From Thomasclavelia spiroformis (GTDB lineage: Bacteria > Bacillota_I > Bacilli_A > Erysipelotrichales > Coprobacillaceae), in the NCBI GenBank assembly GCA_018369555.1, contig JAGZCC010000005.1, forward strand, positions 1 to 62,839: 62,839 nucleotides of DNA, read 5' to 3'. The notes under the pieces were generated by a model, which was not told where the DNA came from, did no database searches, and saw only the letters and a list, made by a program, of their open reading frames with translations. A program made the position numbers and the translations under genes. Numbering within the stretch: the first letter of the stretch is position 1; the number at the start of each line of letters is the position of its first letter. Shown here one piece after another: positions 26,616 to 34,757 of the stretch.

Positions 26616-28014
26616 TCAAAAGCCATCAATAAAAAAAGACACAACTACAGATTTCTTTTTAAATTTTATAAATCGTCAAAAATCAGAAAATAAAAAATCA
26701 GACAAACAACCAACAATAAAGCCTAATGAGGAATTACTAAATGTAAAAGATAAGTCATTTGAATTTGTATATAAATCAGTAAATTCTTTAAATCTTTTTT
26801 TAGATCGTATGTTACAATCTAATCTTTCAATGAAGATACTATCTTTTATAATAGCAATAGTATTATTATTTACAATTAACGGAAATATCAATAATATATT
26901 CTCTACTCCTAATGGCGGAGATTATATATATGATGTAAAAATTAGTGTAAGAGGGTTACAGGATGATTATGATGTAGTTGGATTACCTGAAACTGTAGAT
27001 GTAGCATTAGTTGGACCATCAATAGATATTTATGCAGCGAAACTATCAAAGAATTATAAAATAATTGCTGATTTTTCAAGTCTTGGTGAAGGAGATCATA
27101 CAATTGAATTAAAAAGTGAAGGATTTCCTACTAATTTACAAGTAATGATTGTACCACAAACTGTAAGTGTTAAAATCACTCAAAAATATACTGAAACATT
27201 TGAATTAGGATATGACTTTATTAATGAAGATAAAATGGATAACAAGTATTCAGTATCAGTAGAATCAATGGAACATCAACAAGTAGAAATTCGTGGTTCA
27301 CAAGATGTGATTGGAAAAATAAATTCAGTTAAAGCAAATATTGATTTAAGTGAGATTAATGAATCATTTGAGCAAGATGCTAAAATCTATGCATATGACC
27401 GAAGTGGTAAAAAATTAGATGTAGAAATTATTCCAGATTCAGTGCATGTTCAATGTGATGTTTCTTCTTACAGTAAAGAGGTACCAATTGTACCTAAATA
27501 TGTAGGACAATTTGAAAGTGGCTATGGTTTAAAAGAAGTTACATTGTCCAAAGATAAAGTTCGAATATATGGAAAAGAAGAATTACTTAATAGTGTAAAT
27601 AGTGTAAATGTTATTATTGATATATCAGGATTAAGCGGTGATAAAACTTATGAAAAATTGCCAATTACAGAAATGGAAAAAATTAATAGGTTGTCTTTCG
27701 ATACAGTGGACGTATCTGTAAAGGTTTCACCCGCAGTTAAAAAAATAATTACGGATATACCTATAAATATAATTAATAATACACATGATTATCGAGTTGT
27801 TTTTGCAAATGAGGTTGATAAAGTTTCTATTGAGGTTGAAGGTGTAGAAGAGTTATTGAATAATGTATCTGCAAATGATTTTAATGCAACTATTAACATA
27901 GAAAACTTGAAAAGTGGAACTAATACTGTTAAAGTAGATTTAAATACAAATAAAAGTTATTTAAGCTATAAATTACTTTCACCAGAAAAAATAAAGATAA
28001 CTTTAAAAAAATAG
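26596..28014 (+). CDS. cdaR: CdaA regulatory protein CdaR (YbbR repeats)
   Basis: 472 residues. A Lys-rich cytoplasmic start of about 75 residues is followed by one membrane helix (MKILSFIIAIVLLFTINGNI), then four YbbR-type repeats outside the cell (for example VRGLQDDYDVVGLPETVDVA and IRGSQDVIGKINSVKANIDL). CdaR binds and modulates CdaA. It starts inside the end of cdaA (20-nt overlap) with AGGTGGTGA as ribosome binding site; ATG 26599 is an equal alternative. The long charged N-terminal segment is longer than in Bacillus. Confidence 0.93.
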   Translation: MMSKKDNQKPSIKKDTTTDFFLNFINRQKSENKKSDKQPTIKPNEELLNVKDKSFEFVYKSVNSLNLFLDRMLQSNLSMKILSFIIAIVLLFTINGNINNIFSTPNGGDYIYDVKISVRGLQDDYDVVGLPETVDVALVGPSIDIYAAKLSKNYKIIADFSSLGEGDHTIELKSEGFPTNLQVMIVPQTVSVKITQKYTETFELGYDFINEDKMDNKYSVSVESMEHQQVEIRGSQDVIGKINSVKANIDLSEINESFEQDAKIYAYDRSGKKLDVEIIPDSVHVQCDVSSYSKEVPIVPKYVGQFESGYGLKEVTLSKDKVRIYGKEELLNSVNSVNVIIDISGLSGDKTYEKLPITEMEKINRLSFDTVDVSVKVSPAVKKIITDIPINIINNTHDYRVVFANEVDKVSIEVEGVEELLNNVSANDFNATINIENLKSGTNTVKVDLNTNKSYLSYKLLSPEKIKITLKK

Positions 28015-28026
28015 GAGGATAAGATA

Positions 28027-29376
28027 GTGGGTAAGTATTTTGGAACAGATGGTTTTAGAGGAGAAGCAAATGTAGATTTGACGGTTGAACATGCATATAA
28101 AGTAGGAAGATACCTTGGGTGGTATTATTCTCAAAACAGAAAAGCAAAGGTAGTAATTGGAAAAGATACACGAAGAAGCTCTTATATGTTTGAATATGCA
28201 TTAGTATCAGGGCTTACAGCAAGTGGTGCAGATGTTTATTTATTACATGTAACTACTACTCCTTCAGTATCATATGTAGTTACAAGTGAAGAATTTGACT
28301 GTGGAATTATGATATCAGCTTCACATAATCCATATTATGATAATGGAATAAAAATTTTAGATGGTAATGGTCATAAGTTAGACGCTAATATAGAAAATTT
28401 AATTGAGCAGTATATTGATGGTTTGGTTGATGAATTACCATATGCAACAAAAGATGAAATAGGGTGTGTATTAGATTATTCAATTGGTCGTAATCGTTAT
28501 ATTGGTTATTTAATGTCAATTCCAACAAGAGCGTTTAGAAATTATCGAGTAGGGCTTGATTGTGCAAATGGAGCAAGTAGTGCTATTGCTAAAAGTGTTT
28601 TTGATGCATTAGGTGCTAAGACATTCGTAATTAATAGTGATCCTAATGGATTAAATATTAATACTAATTGTGGTTCTACACATATTGAAGTTTTACAACA
28701 ATATGTTAAAGAGAACGCATTAGATATCGGATTTGCTTATGATGGGGATGCTGATCGCTGTATTTGTGTTGATGAGTTTGGACGAGTAATTGATGGTGAT
28801 TTAATTTTATATGTTTGTGGTAAATATTTAAAAGATCGTGGAGAATTAGCAAATGATACAGTTGTTACTACAATTATGTCAAATTTAGGATTATATAAAG
28901 CATTTGATAAAGAGGGTATAAAATACGAAAAAACTGCTGTTGGTGATAAATATGTAAATGAAAATATGGTAAAAAATGGACATGTACTTGGTGGTGAACA
29001 ATCTGGACATATTATTTTTTCAAAACATGCAACAACAGGTGATGGAATTTTAACTTCATTAAAAGTTATGGAAGCTGTAATTGAAAGTAAAAAAACAATT
29101 GCCCAATTAATTGAACCTGTTACAATTTATCCACAATTAATGAAAAATGTACCAGTAAGAGATAAAAAAGAAGCTCAACAAGATGCTGATGTAAAAGCAG
29201 TAATTGCTGAAGTAGAGGCATCTTTAGGTGATAATGGACGTGTGTTAGTGCGTGAAAGTGGAACAGAACCAGTAGTTAGAGTTATGGTTGAAGCTGATAC
29301 CGATGAAAAGTGTTTAATAAATGTTAATAAAATTGTTGATAAGATGATTGAAAAAGGATTTGTTATAAAAAGATAA
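28027..29376 (+). CDS. glmM: Phosphoglucosamine mutase
   Basis: 449 residues, start GTG after TAGGAGGATAA. It converts glucosamine-6-phosphate to glucosamine-1-phosphate for peptidoglycan precursors. FGTDGFRGEANVDLT at the start, the phosphoserine loop MISASHNPYYDNGIK (about residue 100), the metal loop AYDGDADRCICVD and the late RESGTEPVVRVMVE are all intact. GlmM also inhibits CdaA directly in several Firmicutes, which fits its place in this operon. Confidence 0.97.
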   Translation: MGKYFGTDGFRGEANVDLTVEHAYKVGRYLGWYYSQNRKAKVVIGKDTRRSSYMFEYALVSGLTASGADVYLLHVTTTPSVSYVVTSEEFDCGIMISASHNPYYDNGIKILDGNGHKLDANIENLIEQYIDGLVDELPYATKDEIGCVLDYSIGRNRYIGYLMSIPTRAFRNYRVGLDCANGASSAIAKSVFDALGAKTFVINSDPNGLNINTNCGSTHIEVLQQYVKENALDIGFAYDGDADRCICVDEFGRVIDGDLILYVCGKYLKDRGELANDTVVTTIMSNLGLYKAFDKEGIKYEKTAVGDKYVNENMVKNGHVLGGEQSGHIIFSKHATTGDGILTSLKVMEAVIESKKTIAQLIEPVTIYPQLMKNVPVRDKKEAQQDADVKAVIAEVEASLGDNGRVLVRESGTEPVVRVMVEADTDEKCLINVNKIVDKMIEKGFVIKR

Positions 29377-29394
29377 AATAACATAATATCACAC

Positions 29395-29423
29395 AATATT
29401 GCCATATAATATGGCAATATTTT
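29395..29423 (+). terminator. Hairpin after glmM
   Basis: AATATTGCCATA (29395-29406) pairs perfectly with TATGGCAATATT (29410-29421) around a TAA loop. Only a short T run follows, so termination may be partial before the next operon. Confidence 0.65.
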
Positions 29424-29476
29424 ATATATATTAAGCATATGAAGGATAGAATATAGCATAAAGTGAGGCGAAATGT

Positions 29477-30130
29477 ATGCAGTTTAAAATAAATATAATA
29501 GATGATGAAAAAAACTTAAATGATTTAGTAAGAACTTATCTAGAAAAAGAGGGATATATCGTATATTCTTTTTATACGTATGACGAAGCACTAATGCATA
29601 AAAATGATGATGTACACCTGTGGCTAATTGATATTATGTTAGATCGCTCAAGTGGTTTTGAATTGTTTAATGAAATAAAAAATATTAGACCAAAAATGCC
29701 AATAATTTTTATGTCAGCACGTGATCAAGAATTTGATCGTATCATTGGTTTAGAAAAAGGATCTGATGATTATATTACTAAACCTTTTAATATTAAAGAA
29801 GTAATTTTAAGAATTAATAATTTAATAAAAAGATCATATGATGATCCATCAAAAATTAAACTAGATGGTTATGATATTGATTTAGAAAAAAGAAGAGTAT
29901 TTAATCAGGAAAATGAAATTATTTTGACAACTAAAGAATATGATTTATTAGTTTATTTTATCACTAATAAAGGATTAGCGATATCTCGTGAACAAGTACT
30001 TAATAAAGTTTGGGATGAAAATTATTATGGTAGTGATCGAGTTGTTGATGATACTTTGAGAAGACTTAGAAAGAAGATGCCAGAAATTAATATCCGTACA
30101 ATTTACGGCTTTGGCTACCGTTTAGACTAA
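29477..30130 (+). CDS. OmpR-family response regulator
   Basis: 217 residues. The receiver has the acidic pair at D9-D10, phosphoacceptor D52 in LIDIML, and the Lys of YITKPF. A winged-helix DNA-binding domain follows (LTTKEYDLLVYFITNKGLAI and RTIYGFGYRLD). Start ATG follows AGTGAGGCG. It overlaps the sensor kinase by one base. The signal and targets are not evident; the neighbours are glmM and a MATE transporter. Confidence 0.93.
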   Translation: MQFKINIIDDEKNLNDLVRTYLEKEGYIVYSFYTYDEALMHKNDDVHLWLIDIMLDRSSGFELFNEIKNIRPKMPIIFMSARDQEFDRIIGLEKGSDDYITKPFNIKEVILRINNLIKRSYDDPSKIKLDGYDIDLEKRRVFNQENEIILTTKEYDLLVYFITNKGLAISREQVLNKVWDENYYGSDRVVDDTLRRLRKKMPEINIRTIYGFGYRLD

Positions 30131-31446
30131 TGTTAAAAAAGTTTTCATTACAGCGACAACTGGTTTTAATATTTTCTATTATATCGTTAGCTGTTCTTGT
30201 AATAGTTGTACCGCTTATAAATAAAAATCTTACAAACGTTATTGACAAACAAATGTTTCAAACACTAGAAACAGCACAGCGGGGTTATATTGATTATGAT
30301 TATAATCCAATAGAAAAATCCTCAGATAAACAAATATATCATCTTACATATGATGTAAAAAACAATTTGATAATTCCATCAGGTAACATGACATATGATG
30401 AAGCTAAGAATTTGAGTTATGTTTTTAGTAGTTATTTAATTAATATGATTGAAGATGATAAAGAAACAATCCAAAAAAAAGAAGAGTATGCAGGAACAGC
30501 AATTTATTTTCAAATAACGAAAAAGAACACAAATACATATGTAGTTTCATTGGTTTATAGTGATTATTCAGCTAACTTAATTTCGGCTATTAGACGTCAA
30601 ATAATAAATATATTATATGGCTCATTTATAATAGTTGGTGTAGTTATCTTTTTATGGGTAAGTAGTTTGATTAAACCATTAAAGCAAATTAGAAAATATA
30701 TTGAAGATATTAAAAATGATGAAGAAAGTGAATTAAAAATTACGCGTAAAGATGAAATAGGAATAGTGTCTGATGAGCTTATTGCAATGAAAGAGGAAAT
30801 AAATCGTCAAAGCAAAATAAAAGAGGAAATGATTCATAATATCTCACATGATTTAAAGACACCGATAGCTTTAATAAAATCATATTCACAAAGTGTTAAA
30901 GATGATATTTATCCATATGGTGATAAAAATTCTTCAATGGATGTTATCATTGAAAATGCTGATCGCTTGGATAATAAGGTTAGAAGTTTATTGTATTTAA
31001 ATCGATTAGATTTTTTAAGTAATGAAAATATCAATACTAATGTTAATATGAAGGAATTAATCGAACACATTACAATTCAATTACATGGAATGCACCCAGA
31101 AATAGAAATAGAAACAGATTTAAAAGATATCTTGTTTAAAGGAGATGAAGAGTGTTGGCGTATCTGTGTTGAAAATATAATTGAAAATGCATACCGTTAT
31201 GTAAATAAAAAAATAAAAATTATTTTAAAAGAAGATTATTTAGAAATATATAACGATGGAGAGGAAATTGATAGTGATAATATAGAAGCTTTGTTCCAGC
31301 CATATGAAAAAGGCACTAAAGGGCAATTTGGATTAGGTTTATCAATTGTTCATAAAACATGTACAATGTATGGATATAGTGTAAAAGCAATTAATCAAGA
31401 AGTTGGTGTAAGTTTTATTATTGAAAAGAAATTGAATAGTATTTAA
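30130..31446 (+). CDS. Sensor histidine kinase
   Basis: 438 residues. Two membrane helices (about residues 10-30 and 158-177) flank an extracytoplasmic sensor domain of about 125 residues. A HAMP linker, the phosphorylated His in NISHDLKTPIALIK, the N box (NIIENAYRY) and the G2 box (GLGLSIV) follow. It partners the response regulator just upstream. The stimulus is unknown; position near cdaA-glmM could suggest envelope sensing, but that is a guess. Confidence 0.93.
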   Translation: MLKKFSLQRQLVLIFSIISLAVLVIVVPLINKNLTNVIDKQMFQTLETAQRGYIDYDYNPIEKSSDKQIYHLTYDVKNNLIIPSGNMTYDEAKNLSYVFSSYLINMIEDDKETIQKKEEYAGTAIYFQITKKNTNTYVVSLVYSDYSANLISAIRRQIINILYGSFIIVGVVIFLWVSSLIKPLKQIRKYIEDIKNDEESELKITRKDEIGIVSDELIAMKEEINRQSKIKEEMIHNISHDLKTPIALIKSYSQSVKDDIYPYGDKNSSMDVIIENADRLDNKVRSLLYLNRLDFLSNENINTNVNMKELIEHITIQLHGMHPEIEIETDLKDILFKGDEECWRICVENIIENAYRYVNKKIKIILKEDYLEIYNDGEEIDSDNIEALFQPYEKGTKGQFGLGLSIVHKTCTMYGYSVKAINQEVGVSFIIEKKLNSI

Positions 31447-31455
31447 CATACTAGA

Positions 31456-31482
31456 AAAAGGAAGTGGTTACTTCCTTTTATT
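31456..31482 (+). terminator. Terminator of the two-component operon
   Basis: AAAAGGAAGT (31456-31465) and ACTTCCTTTT (31470-31479) pair perfectly over 10 bp with a GGTT loop; a T-rich stretch follows. Confidence 0.85.
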
Positions 31483-31530
31483 TTAAGGATTTTAATTCGT
31501 TTCATAGATATTAATAAAATAAAGCCATAA

Positions 31531-31554
31531 GGGTACCTAAATATTTAGGTACCC
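31531..31554. repeat. Perfect 24-base palindrome
   Basis: The sequence from GGGTACCTAAAT to its exact reverse complement is fully self-complementary. It is followed by six A on the plus strand and has no T run on either transcribed side, so it does not look like an intrinsic terminator. It may mark the end of a lost mobile element or be a protein binding site. Confidence 0.7.
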
Positions 31555-31599
31555 AAAAAAGTGTCAAAAATTACATTTTTTTAACACCGTGTCTATTTC

Positions 31600-31800
31600 T
31601 TTATATCCTAGTCATCATTGTTCAGCTGTTCATGTTTTTGATTTGAGATATTTTGTTTCATATACACATTTTCTTTGGATTGAAGATCATTATGCTTTCT
31701 TCCTTTAAAGGATTGTAACTTTCAAGATATGTCATTACTTCACCGCATTTGTATAGCAACGAATCCCTCTAGGATGATTGTATCATATTATAGCAGTATA
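31600..31800 (-). pseudogene. Decayed coding remnant, unknown family
   Basis: Within the 505-nt gap 31447-31951 no intact gene is seen. The minus strand shows short coding-like pieces in different frames: CGEVMTYLESYNPLK, then FKGRKHNDLQSKENVYMKQN and on to a stop near 31615. The base composition is less AT-rich than true spacer. I cannot name the family; a transposon or prophage gene is possible. The rest of the gap (31800-31951) is AT-rich and presumably holds the MATE promoter. Confidence 0.3.
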
Positions 31801-31951
31801 GTGTTTTTTTGTTTTGGCAATTGTTTGATGCTTTTTTTTATTAATAAATTATATTAGTTTTTAGTATCGAACTTTATTCATGTTTCTATATATAATTTAA
31901 TAAATGTGTTAAGATTATATATGATATAGATAAAGTATGTGGTGATTAATA

Positions 31952-33319
31952 ATGAAATTAAATAAAAATGACTTTGCTCAAGGGAGTATAGCTAGACATA
32001 TAACAAACTTAGCAGGACCGATGATTGTGGCACAGTTAATTAACGTTTTATATAATGTAATTGATCGAGTGTATATAGGTAGAATTCCAGAAATTTCAAC
32101 ATTAGCAATGGGGGGATTAGGTTTATGTTTACCGTTAATATCAATTATTATTGGTTTTGCTAACTTATTTGGAATGGGAGGTTCTCCGTTATGTTCAATT
32201 GCTAGAGGACAAGGAAAAAATGATGAAGCAGAAGAGATTATGGGTAATGCTTTTTCTTTATTGGTTATTTTTGGAATATTATTAACAATAATCATTTTTG
32301 TTGTAAAAGAGGATTTATTATGGTTATTTGGGGCTAGTAAAGATACGCTTGTTTATGCAAATGATTATATGACAATTTATTTATTTGGAACAATTTTTGT
32401 TTTAATTAGTTTAGGAATGAATAGTTTTATAAATAGTCAAGGATTTGCCAAAATTGGTATGTGTACAGTTTTAATAGGAGCAATATTAAATATTGTTCTC
32501 GATCCAATATTTATTTTTGTTTTTGAATTAGGAGTAAAAGGAGCCGCAATAGCAACTGTTATGTCACAATTTATCTCAGGAATTTGGACAATATATTTTT
32601 TAACAGGGAATAAAACAATCTTAAAATTAAAAAAGAAAAATATGAAATTAAAAATAATACATGTTAAAAGAATAGTTTCTTTAGGAATGGCTGGTTTCAT
32701 GATGGCAATAACAAATTCAACTGTAACTATTGTTTGTAATGCTACATTACAAAACTATGGTGGAGATTTGTATATTGCAATTATGACAATAATAAATTCA
32801 ATTCGTGAAATAGCATCATTACCAGGGCAAGGATTTTCTAATGCATGTCAACCTGTATTGGGTTATAACTATGGTGCTGGTAGAAATGATCGTGTAATTC
32901 AAGGAATTAAATTTGTAACTTTTAGTGCTTTATCAATGATGCTGATTTTATGGTTCGCTATTACATTTTTTCCAGAATTATTTATTAAAATTTTTAGTCA
33001 TAATCCAGAAATAGTAAAAGATGGTGTTAAGGCATTAAGATTATACTTTTTTGGTTTTTTTATGATGGCATTTCAAATGGTAGGACAAGCTGTTGCAGTT
33101 GGTTTAGGTAAGTCTAGACAAGCAATCTTTTTTTCAGTTTTTAGAAAGGTTATTATCGTAGTCCCACTAACATTGATATTACCTATTTATATAGGAATTA
33201 ATGGTGTTTTTATTGCTGAAGCAATAAGTAATTTTATTGGAGGTGGAGCTTGTTATATTACAATGTGGTTAACAATTGTTAAAAAATTGAAATATAAATG
33301 TTATATTGAAAAAGTGTAG
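31952..33319 (+). CDS. MATE-family efflux transporter
   Basis: 455 residues with about twelve membrane helices in two repeated halves (ITNLAGPMIVAQLINVLYNV starts the first; VSLGMAGFMMAITNSTVTIV starts the second). MATE proteins export cationic drugs or metabolites using Na+ or H+. Conserved features include GMGGSPLCSIARGQGKNDEA and LPGQGFSNACQPVLGYNYGAG. TGTGGTGAT precedes the start. It is monocistronic; the substrate cannot be told from sequence. Confidence 0.93.
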   Translation: MKLNKNDFAQGSIARHITNLAGPMIVAQLINVLYNVIDRVYIGRIPEISTLAMGGLGLCLPLISIIIGFANLFGMGGSPLCSIARGQGKNDEAEEIMGNAFSLLVIFGILLTIIIFVVKEDLLWLFGASKDTLVYANDYMTIYLFGTIFVLISLGMNSFINSQGFAKIGMCTVLIGAILNIVLDPIFIFVFELGVKGAAIATVMSQFISGIWTIYFLTGNKTILKLKKKNMKLKIIHVKRIVSLGMAGFMMAITNSTVTIVCNATLQNYGGDLYIAIMTIINSIREIASLPGQGFSNACQPVLGYNYGAGRNDRVIQGIKFVTFSALSMMLILWFAITFFPELFIKIFSHNPEIVKDGVKALRLYFFGFFMMAFQMVGQAVAVGLGKSRQAIFFSVFRKVIIVVPLTLILPIYIGINGVFIAEAISNFIGGGACYITMWLTIVKKLKYKCYIEKV

Positions 33320-33486
33320 ATGCCTATTTATAACTAGTAAAATACGGTTTGAATAAAAAATATTGATATAAATTAATATCAATTATTTTAAATGTTTATA
33401 AAATTAACTAAAGTAAATAGTAAAAATTTATTTTATTTAAAATATGTGATAAAATATATTTATATATGGGGAGAGGGGAATTTAAT

Positions 33487-34149
33487 ATGATTTCTATTGG
33501 GATAATAGATAATGAACAAGTATATTTAGATAAGGTATATAGTATCTTAGTTAAAGAATTTAATAATATTCGAGTAATGATGTATAATTCTATCTACGAG
33601 ATTGATTATAATTTAGATTTTTTATTATTGAGTATTGATATATCAAATGAGGATGTAATTAATTTTTCAAAAAAAAACCGTAATTTAAAAATTATTTTTT
33701 TAACTAATTATAATATGAAAGTTCAAGACGTATTTGGTCCTAATATATATGGATGTATATTAAAAAAGGGTCTTGAAAAAGAATTAGTAAAAAAAGTAGC
33801 GGAATTAATCAGCATAGTAAAAAATGAGTGTTATATCACATTTAAAATGGGTGGAATAGATATAGATATTAAAATCGATAATATAATTTATTGCCAATAT
33901 ATTGGAAATCACATAGTTTCAATAATATACGGAAATAAAATGATAAATGTTAATAATGTTTCTCTAAAAAAAATAAAAGAAATGCTAGATGAGCGTTTTA
34001 TTAAAATAAATTATGATATAATTATAAATGTTCATAAAATTAATAACTTTGAAGATAATTATGTATATCTAGAGGGTGTTAATTGTAAATTTGAAGTAAG
34101 TGTAAGAAAAAGAAAATTAGTAAAAAAATATTTTTATGAAAATACATGA
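33487..34149 (+). CDS. LytTR regulator with degenerate receiver
   Basis: 220 residues. The N-terminal half (about 1-115) has the receiver-like start IGIIDNEQ and strand LLLSIDIS, but the residue aligned with the phosphoacceptor Asp is Ser49 (LSID in place of LDID). The C-terminal half is a LytTR DNA-binding domain (IIYCQYIGNHIVSIIYG, FIKINYDIIINVHKI). The ATG at 33487 follows AGAGGGGAA. It lies directly upstream of the bacteriocin-like locus, a place where LytTR regulators commonly control peptide operons. No histidine kinase is adjacent. A related protein is encoded at 50011-50700. Confidence 0.85.
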   Translation: MISIGIIDNEQVYLDKVYSILVKEFNNIRVMMYNSIYEIDYNLDFLLLSIDISNEDVINFSKKNRNLKIIFLTNYNMKVQDVFGPNIYGCILKKGLEKELVKKVAELISIVKNECYITFKMGGIDIDIKIDNIIYCQYIGNHIVSIIYGNKMINVNNVSLKKIKEMLDERFIKINYDIIINVHKINNFEDNYVYLEGVNCKFEVSVRKRKLVKKYFYENT

Positions 34150-34211
34150 TTAATAGATATTATTGATATATTTTAAATTTGTAAATAAACAATAAAGTAT
34201 GTGTTTTTAAC

Positions 34212-34246
34212 AGAAAAGGATGCTTAATAATACCTTTTCTTTTTTT
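34212..34246 (+). terminator. Terminator after the LytTR gene
   Basis: AGAAAAGG (34212-34219) pairs with CCTTTTCT (34233-34240) around a 13-base loop, followed by a T run to 34246. It separates the regulator from the peptide locus. Confidence 0.7.
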
Positions 34247-34305
34247 ATGTTATATTTGTTATAGAAAATAATTATATTTATAAATATTTAGTAAAGGAGG
34301 AAAGT

Positions 34306-34356
34306 ATGGGATTTAAGCGTATAAATATAATTAAAGAAACGGAGGAAAGGATATAA
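34306..34356 (+). CDS. 16-residue leader ORF coupled to the peptide gene
   Basis: MGFKRINIIKETEERI, preceded by AAAGGAGG at ideal spacing. Its stop shares one base with the next ATG (TAATG), and its last codons contain GGAGGAAAGG, the ribosome binding site of the secreted-peptide ORF. It may be a translated leader that couples or tunes synthesis of the peptide, or a short peptide in its own right. Only the ribosome binding site and overlap support it. Confidence 0.5.
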   Translation: MGFKRINIIKETEERI

Positions 34357-34722
34357 TGAAAAAATTTATTGCAAAATATGTAGTAATAGTTGCATTATTA
34401 ACATGTGCATTTGCTTGTATTTCTGGGGTATCAGCATAACTTTTGGAGCTTCTACAAGTGGTAAAATATCTTTAAAATGTGGCGAAAAAAGTTCTTGGCG
34501 TAATACGACAGCAAGCACTGATTGTAATACTGCTCTCACAAAAGTTACTAGGGTATCTTGTTCGACTACATTGGCAGATGCTACAGCTAGATTAGTTGTA
34601 GATGATATGACAGTATCTGCTAGTACAACTAGTAAAAAAGAACTGTAGAAGCTGTATATAATTTTACTATCACATATCCTAATACTAATCATAAACATAA
34701 CTATACAGCATATTACGGGTAG
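34356..34722 (+). pseudogene. Secreted bacteriocin-like peptide gene split by frame changes
   Basis: ATG 34356 opens a 27-residue signal peptide (MKKFIAKYVVIVALL, ending in the cleavage-like GVSA) and stops at TAA 34437-34439, exactly after the cleavage site. The next frame carries TFGASTSGKISLKCGEKSSW and on through three Cys to a stop at 34646-34648. A third frame continues RTVEAVYNFTITYPNTNHKH, then NYTAYYG and a stop at 34720-34722. Both changes equal a single lost base (frame 0 to 2 to 1). Joined, they make a precursor of about 122 residues with a mature part of about 95. It lies before genes of the lactococcin-972 exporter type. The mature sequence does not clearly match lactococcin 972. 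It may be a pseudogene, a recoded gene or a sequencing error. Confidence 0.55.
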
Positions 34723-34757
34723 AGGTTTAACTTCTACCTTTTTAGGAGAATAGTATA

